Source: Podila epigama (lineage: Eukaryota; Mortierellomycota; Mortierellomycetes; Mortierellales; Mortierellaceae). From it: a stretch of DNA of 12,512 nucleotides. Under the pieces are notes generated by a model. It was not told the DNA's origin. It saw only the letters and a program-made list of their open reading frames with translations, and did not search any database. Below are positions 6,806 to 12,512 of this stretch, one piece after another. The first letter of the stretch is position 1. Each line of letters begins with the position of its first letter. The stretch covers positions 33,991-46,502 of the forward strand of contig JAAAVE010000033.1 in NCBI GenBank assembly GCA_015679605.1, in the 5' to 3' direction. The translations under genes and the position numbers were made by a program.

Positions 6806-8038
6806 ATGTCAAATACCTCAGGATTACAATTCGGCCTCAACATCAAGACCAAGGGAATCTCTGGCTTTGCCCGACCAAAGACTCTCTCAAACCGACCATT
6901 AGGTGGCCGGAGTGCATTTGGGGGTCATAGTTCAGACGAAGACAATTTAGACGAGGATGACGAAGACGACAAACTCGCTTCGAAATCAAAACAATCCAGT
7001 ACAAGGTCTGCAACAGATGTCGTCAACAAGACCTTGCGCCCCTATGCAGCCTCCACCCTCCAATCCAATGCCGTCATAGAAGCCCAGAACGCAGCCCTGG
7101 CTCAGGACGCCACAGTCTTTGATTATGACGGTGTCTACGATCAACTCAAGGCCGGTGACCGCGCCAAGGAACTAGCACGGAAAAAGGACTCTGCTGAACG
7201 AAAGCCGAAATATGTGAATGCACTCTTACAAGCAGCTGAAGTCCGCAAACGAGATCGTCAAATTGCAGAAGAACGGAGACTTGAACGTGAACGTGAGCTG
7301 GAAGGCGAAGCGTTCAAGGACAAGGAGACATTCATTACACCAGAGTATAAAGCTCAAAAGGAGGCTATGCGCAGAGCTGAGGAAGAAGACCGAAAGAGAG
7401 AGGAAATGTTGGCCAAGGACAAGGACGGGTCAAGGATGCAAGGGTTTTACAAAAATTTGTTGGATCAACGGACACAACTTCGAACAACAGGCGACGATGC
7501 CATTGTCAACGATACACGGTTATCTGCAACAGAGGTAGAGGCGCTGGAGCGGGAAAAACGAGAAAAAGAACAGGAAGAAAAAGAGTTGGCAGAAAGGGCG
7601 CGTGAGCGTGGATTGAAAGTGTCTGTCAACGAAGAAGGTCAAGTTGTAGATAAGAGGGAGCTTTTGAAAGGAGGTCTCAATATCGTAAAGAAGAAACCTG
7701 TCATCCCAAGCTCATCATCATCATCATCGCGAGGACGAGATCACTACGATCGTGATCGGGCTTACAGGGATTACAGGGATTCCAAGTCATCATCAAGGCA
7801 TGGCTACGATCGCGATGAAGGCAGAGGCGGTGACCAGAGATCAAGGACGACTGAGATGATTGAACGTCAATTGTTGGCTCAGGAAGAAAAGAAGAAGGAA
7901 GAAGAAAAGAAACGTGAAGATGCTATTCGCGAGTCTTTGAAACGTAAGAACGAAGATGGTCAAGTCATGGATGCCAAGGCACGCTATCTTGCCAGAAAAG
8001 CAGCGGCAGCAGCAGCTGCTGCTGAGAACAAGGAATAG
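6806..8038 (+). CDS. NSRP1/CCDC55-family splicing regulator (DUF2040), 410 aa, no intron
   Basis: Likely fungal counterpart of nuclear speckle splicing regulatory protein 1, a nuclear protein that affects alternative splice-site choice in animals. The ATG at 6806 (TTACAATG) is chosen because it begins a family-like N-terminus. The open frame continues 14 codons upstream but without an ATG. In order: short basic N-terminus with FARPKTLSNRPLGG (21-34), acidic stretch SSDEDNLDEDDEDD (42-55), the conserved block from ALAQDATVFDYDGVYDQL (97-114) through KPKYVNALLQAAEVRKRD (133-150) to GFYKNLLDQ (213-221), a Glu/Arg/Lys-rich coiled-coil-like region (about 144-268), VDKRELLKGGLN (281-292), a Ser run and RD/RY-rich tract (302-345), and the C-terminal motif GQVMDAKARYLARK (385-398) followed by a poly-Ala stretch. 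The FDYDGVYD core and the YLAR end both match human NSRP1. Codon bias is weak. Function in fungi is inferred from the family. Confidence 0.88.
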   Translation: MSNTSGLQFGLNIKTKGISGFARPKTLSNRPLGGRSAFGGHSSDEDNLDEDDEDDKLASKSKQSSTRSATDVVNKTLRPYAASTLQSNAVIEAQNAALAQDATVFDYDGVYDQLKAGDRAKELARKKDSAERKPKYVNALLQAAEVRKRDRQIAEERRLERERELEGEAFKDKETFITPEYKAQKEAMRRAEEEDRKREEMLAKDKDGSRMQGFYKNLLDQRTQLRTTGDDAIVNDTRLSATEVEALEREKREKEQEEKELAERARERGLKVSVNEEGQVVDKRELLKGGLNIVKKKPVIPSSSSSSSRGRDHYDRDRAYRDYRDSKSSSRHGYDRDEGRGGDQRSRTTEMIERQLLAQEEKKKEEEKKREDAIRESLKRKNEDGQVMDAKARYLARKAAAAAAAAENKE

Positions 8039-9523
8039 TGTCAATACAATACACCATGGGGGATTGGTGGACAAACAATCATCTACGCGATCGTATTGAA
8101 GCCCTTTTTTTTCTTTTTCTTTTTCTATCTTTTATTGAGACTTGGGACCTGAATCTGGAAAGTCATCGTGTGGTTATATGTAGTCATCAACGGAAGGACA
8201 AGAATGCGCGCTATCGCACTTTGGAGTCAGCAAGAAGGCAATGAGAGTCACATACTAAACTTGATTTTCTACTAAACTTAAAAAAGGAACGGCCCGCATC
8301 GAAAGAAGAAGATGAGGATCATTGGAAAAACGGATGACAAAAGCCAACAGGGCTCTGCATTTGACTGCAGGAATACGATAGGATATCTAAACCATGCGCT
8401 GCAGGGTCGCAGGCTTCGAGTGTCTCATGCGCTTTGTTTGTTTGTCGCGACTAGTTTGTTGGGCGATCATGCTCCTCAAAGAACAGCACTTCTTGCAGTC
8501 CTCTGCTTCAACAGGCAGTCTGATTCTCCAACAGGTAGGCAAGCATCCTCCTCAATACAATGCAGTTCAAGTGTGCCCTGAACAAAAGGATAAAAGGACG
8601 CATAGCTCTGGTGGAGCTGTAGAAAGGTCAATGGCATTAGTTTGGCATTGCCTACCTTTTTTGAGTTTTATGTTTTCGTACTAGCGTACTTTGTTGTCAA
8701 AACCCAAATAGTTTTCTGTCTTCTATGCTCATGCTTGTTACCTCATCTATTTGCTATCCCTTGTATCATTAGCAGCATGATCCTATTAACCACTGGTCTG
8801 GGCCACTAAAGTTATAAGGCGAGGAAGGCACCTCTGCATTGTAATGGTACATGCATGGATAGAAGAGGTGTCACTCATCATCGGTGTTCAGTTCACACTT
8901 TTGTTTAGTACTTTTTCTTTTTCATCTTGTCTTACAACTCTTCTCATTCATCTTTTTTGATTCCATTCAGATCAATCGACCTGATGAGTTTTTGATTCCC
9001 CTCTTACTTCTGTGTTACGATACTACCCCTGAATTATCTACTCCAAACGGCGTCCCTGTGCACAACGATTAACGAGCTCGAAGTAATACAATTTCCTTCA
9101 AGAACATATCTCAAGGTCAATGAAGTTCAACAAGAGGCATAAAAGTATGTAAGGTATGTTGTTATATCATCGCAAAGGACCAGTAAGGGATACCCTGAGA
9201 TTCGTCAATTGCGATTCATGAGAAAAAGAAAGAAAGAGTGGCGGAGGATAGAGAGAACACTTCTGCATTTGCTCATTTTTTTCCCTTCTCCGTAACAAAC
9301 GCGGCAGACCCAAAAACACACTAAAATGAACTAGTGCGGGCGCCCATCTTGATTCAGTTGACGAAAAAAGGGACACAATGCAGAATACAATGAATCATAT
9401 CAACGTCGATGGTCCGTAGATGGTCCAGCATTAGTTAATCCATTCTTCTTCTATCTCCTTCTCTTCTTTTTCTTTCTTCCTCGAATCCATCTCCCCCACC
9501 CCCACTTCGACGCTTGTAAAACA
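8039..9523. other. Intergenic region between the splicing regulator and the channel gene
   Basis: No supported gene lies in these 1.5 kb. They include the 3' end of the upstream gene, with T/C runs near 8105-8130 and no canonical AATAAA seen. A 10-base exact repeat TACTAAACTT occurs at 8253-8262 and 8270-8279. A 7-bp inverted repeat (CACCTCT 8829-8835, AGAGGTG 8864-8870) has a 28-base loop. GATGGTCC occurs twice (9408-9415, 9419-9426). A CT-rich leader (about 9437-9505) stands ahead of the channel start. A 62-codon frame ending at 9072 follows an acceptor-like CATTCAG but matches nothing I recognise. Confidence 0.55.
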
Positions 9524-12452
9524 ATGTCAACAGACATCCCAATGGCAACGATGCCAGCGCCTCCACCCGCCGCATCCAGTGAAACGGCCGAGTCTCGGAA
9601 CCTATTGCAACCAGTCTCCGAGAATAGCCCTCTCCAAACAGCTCAAAAGGCATATCCCGGCCCAGCGTCGGTCCAGAACATGCCTCAGTTCGCTTTCCCA
9701 CCCTTCCCTCGTCAGCATAGTTATCAGACACCCATCATCACCAGCTCATCTCTGCACACATCTCCACAAGCAAACTCGACCAAGATTGACATAGACCGAA
9801 TCATGAAGCAGGATGAGGCGGCCATGAATGACTTTGTCCCTCCTCGCCAGGCCATGAACAGCGAGGAGTCTGACTTTGATTGGGATGAAGACATCAAGAT
9901 TGATGAAAAGGGCCACACTCAAAAAATGAACAAGAACAAGAACAATAATGTTGGCTGGCGACGCCTGTCTCCCTTCCTCCGTATGGTCATCATGGTGTTG
10001 ACTGTAGGACCAATCCTGGCCCTGCCGGCGATCCTTGTCAGTACTCTTCATAATCCGGAAGAAGGTTGGCCAACGGTTCAAAAGGACATGATCGTCATGA
10101 TCTTCATTTGGATCTCGTTCATGTGGTGCATCATCTGTATAACCAACTGGGGCATCGACATTGTCCCCGTCGTCATTGTCCGATTTACCTCCATGGTCTC
10201 TGTTGGCAAAAAGGAGGCCATCAAGTCGCGCCTACTGGTGAGTATCTCGGACGAGGAGGCGTTTAAGAAACATGTTGCGACGACGACGCCCATACTCATT
10301 TTCTCATTTCTCATGTCTCAATTTTTTATTATAAACTAATGTACTTTCATACCTTTTATACCTTTCTACCTCACCTGGAACAAAAATATAGGTCTTTGTA
10401 GCAACAAAGACATATCTCAAATGGCTTTTGGCATCTTGCTGGTCCATTGGCTCTTTTGCGTTCCTGTCCAAGGCAATTTTCCCTTCCACAGATGCAGAAC
10501 TCAACCCAATCTTTGTTGAGGTCCTCGGCGTGATCGTCGCAGTGTGTACCCTCGTATTTCTCGAAAAAGTGCTGCTACACGTTATCGCTACCAACTTTCA
10601 CCAGACCGCCTATGCTGACCGCATGGCAGATAACAAGTATGCCCTCATGGTCCTGGACCGACTCAGTGCCTCCAAAAAGAACGGGAACAAGAAGATGCGA
10701 CCCAATCACAGTCGACACGACACATCAGATAATGTCGACTATCTTGGTGGAAGTTTCTCACCTGCAGGCTGTCGCTCTGCACAGCCCTCGCGTTCAAACA
10801 GTCTAGAGATAGTCAACAAAGGCAGCACCAATTATGATGCAGCAAATGCATCGAGCAAGGCAATGACCGCCACCACCACAACTGAAGTCCTACAAGAAAA
10901 TGGTGGTAGCGATTCACCACAAAAATTAAAGGAGGCCATGATTCTCAGCAGCACACCCATGACATCACCTACAGAGCGCGGCAGCACCCGCGATTCCACC
11001 TTCAACTCCACACGCCCTCCGTACTCTCGTGGCCAGCGCGTGAGTAAAAAGCCAAACGACAACATCTTTAGAGGCATCAATCGTCGCCTCCATGAAATCG
11101 CGCTTGCCAACAAAAACTCGCCCTCCAAAGACATTGGGTCGACAGCAAACGCAAAGAGATTGGCCAAGACCCTGTTCAAGAATCTGCAACGCCACAGTGA
11201 CGAGTTGGTTGTCCAAGATTTCTTTCCGTATTTTGACACTGAGGAAGAGGCGCGTACCGCCTTTGCCATCTTTGACAAGGACGGCAATGGAGACATTTCC
11301 AAGAGTGAAATGAAGGAAAAGATCTTTTACGTGTACAAGGAACGCAAAGATCTCCATACCTCCATGCGCGACCTCTCGCAAGCAGTAGGCAAGCTCAACG
11401 TTATCTTTTTGACCATTGTTGCCATTATCTGGCTTATCATTGTCTTGTCGATTTTTGGCAAAGACGTGGTCAAGAACATGCTTTCCATCGGTTCGTTCCT
11501 TGTCGCTCTGAGCTTTGTCTTTGGCAACTCGCTCAAAGTTCTCTTTGAGAACATTGTCTTTTTGTTCATCACTGTAAGCCAAGATCGTTTTCATATTGCA
11601 GTTTATGTTTCCTCATGCGGTCGTATTCGAGTCTGGCCGTGTTATAAAAAACAAGTCCAACCATGTTACTTACTCGCCAATATTCCCCTTCTTCATTCTG
11701 TCAACCCCTAGCATCCTTATGATTCTGGCGACTTGGTCAGTATTGAAGGAAGCGACATGTATGTTCGCGAAGTGGGGTTGAATAGCACAACTTTTGTCAC
11801 TTGGGACGGCAAGCGCATATACTACCCCAACAATCTTCTCAGTACCAAACCTATCCACAATGTGCGTCGTTCACCCAACATGACCGACAAAATCGTCCTC
11901 AATGTGGATTGTTACACGCCTCAAGCCAAAATCTTGGAGCTACGCGCCAGAATGCGTGACTATCTCATCAAAGAGAGCAAAGAGTTCTTGCCAGACCTCG
12001 AAATCCAAATCCAAGAGATGGATGCCAAACTCAAAATCAGCATGTGTATCGAGCACAAGGGCAATTGGCAGGATTCTGGCCGTCGTTGGGCTCGCCGTAC
12101 AGCTGTAAGGACACTTTTTTCTTTCTTTCTTTCTTTCTTTTCGTTTGCTCGCCCATTATTGACTTGATCATTATTGATCCACTCACTCATTTCTCGTGGC
12201 GTTTTGTGATATTTATGATAGTTCAATTGGGCACTCAAGGCTGCAGTAGAAGATATTGGTATCAAGTACTATGCACTGCCTCAGCGCTTGGAGCTGTACA
12301 AGCGTGATGCTAAAGAAATCGACACTCTGATGAGCCCACAGGACCGGGACGACCAAGTTACCATCGGCCCCAATTCCCCCTTGCGCCAGTACTCTCCTGA
12401 GCAAGTAGCTCGCTTGTATAGAAGTAACACACTCCGCCCACAAGGCGAATAG
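9524..12452 (+). CDS. MscS-like mechanosensitive channel with EF-hand (Msy1/Msy2 type), 839 aa, four exons
   Basis: Mechanosensitive ion channel of the fungal Msy group, which in fission yeast sits in the ER and handles hypo-osmotic shock and calcium. Exons are 9524-10237, 10392-11573, 11712-12104 and 12222-12452. All three introns (154, 138, 117 bp) are phase 0 with GT...AG ends, and the joined frame gives 839 residues. Order: Pro/Ser-rich disordered N-terminus with an acidic patch (about 113-130); membrane segments near 152-173, 188-206 (hydrophobic to about 224), 247-267 and 278-299; a Ser/Thr-rich linker (about 330-455); an EF-hand loop DKDGNGDISKSE (533-544) with ideal Ca-binding positions D, D, N, D, S, E; membrane segments near 573-593 and 601-620, the latter the pore-lining helix; then the MscS beta domain with HPYDSGDLVSIEG (633-645) and YYPNNLLSTKPI (669-680). 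The start is ATG in AAACAATG after a CT-rich leader. The C-terminus after 790 is polar and unassigned. Transport specificity is inferred from the family. Confidence 0.92.
12117..12140 (+). repeat. (CTTT)n tract inside channel intron 3
   Basis: Five to six CTTT units follow the GTAAGG donor of the 117-bp intron (12105-12221). The pyrimidine run is near the 5' splice site rather than the acceptor. Length change here would not affect the protein. Confidence 0.85.
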
Positions 12453-12486
12453 CCTAGAAGAAAGTGGCGCGATTGAGGCCTTATCC

Positions 12487-12498
12487 TGTGACGTCACA
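12487..12498. promoter_or_regulatory. Perfect 12-bp palindrome containing a CRE (TGACGTCA)
   Basis: TGTGACGTCACA is its own reverse complement and contains the full 8-bp ATF/CREB site. It lies 35 bases after the channel stop codon. It could act in the promoter of the next gene, beyond the window, or be part of the 3' UTR. No AATAAA is seen before the window ends. Confidence 0.4.
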
Positions 12499-12512
12499 TC
12501 AGCAGAAATACA

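Noticed and set aside
8312-8684. Two overlapping open frames of 89 and 96 codons
   Set aside because: They overlap in different frames, show no codon bias or recognisable motif, and sit in an intergenic region with other random frames.
8884-9072. Open frame after an acceptor-like CATTCAG, possibly a terminal exon
   Set aside because: It has no ATG, I found no convincing matching donor or upstream exon, and the roughly 33 residues after the acceptor match no family I know. It could be a gene fragment but cannot be supported.
10238-10339. Continuation of channel exon 1 past 10237 to a stop
   Set aside because: GTGAGT at 10238 and a TATAG acceptor at 10391 give a clean phase-0 intron, and the next exon continues the membrane domain, so the extension is intron.

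Overview
The window looks like nuclear DNA from a filamentous, early-diverging fungus. My best guess is Mortierellomycotina/Mucoromycota, but this rests on style only. The signs are: spliceosomal introns of about 115-170 bp with GTATGT/GTGAGT/GTAAGC donors; one strongly codon-biased transporter gene (C- and T-ending codons) beside weakly biased genes; CT-rich leaders ahead of the start codons; many microsatellites and A/T runs between genes; and proteins whose closest relatives are fungal. Nothing suggests a bacterium, phage or plasmid: there are no operons, Shine-Dalgarno sites, CRISPR arrays or insertion sequences.

Layout. Positions 1-3397 hold no gene I can support. This stretch has many short tandem repeats (GA, TG, TTTG, a 7-mer, an 8-mer and a 6-mer). 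A TATA box at 3398 and a CT-rich leader introduce an amino-acid permease of the fungal YAT/Can1-Lyp1 type (3651-5579, three exons, 541 aa). A polyadenylation signal lies at 5647. Next comes a small RNA locus: two tRNA-Ala(CGC) genes in divergent inverted orientation (6077-6148 minus, 6460-6531 plus), identical at 71 of 72 bases, each with two T-run Pol III terminators. The pair is bracketed by a 28-bp direct repeat (25/28 identical). It is followed by an intron-less NSRP1/CCDC55-family (DUF2040) splicing-regulator gene (6806-8038, 410 aa), about 1.5 kb without a supported gene, and a four-exon mechanosensitive channel of the MscS-like, EF-hand (Msy1/Msy2) type (9524-12452, 839 aa). A perfect 12-bp palindrome containing TGACGTCA lies just after its stop codon.

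The genes are independent nuclear transcription units on the plus strand, apart from the minus-strand tRNA, and have no obvious shared pathway. One link can be read from the sequence: the permease uses no GCG alanine codon, the codon both tRNAs decode, while the splicing-factor and channel genes use several.

I did not find a convincing new biological system. The most unusual structure is the inverted tRNA-Ala pair: it has direct repeats outside it, duplicated double terminators, and a non-standard T-arm (U53:A61) plus a U6-U67 mismatch in both copies.
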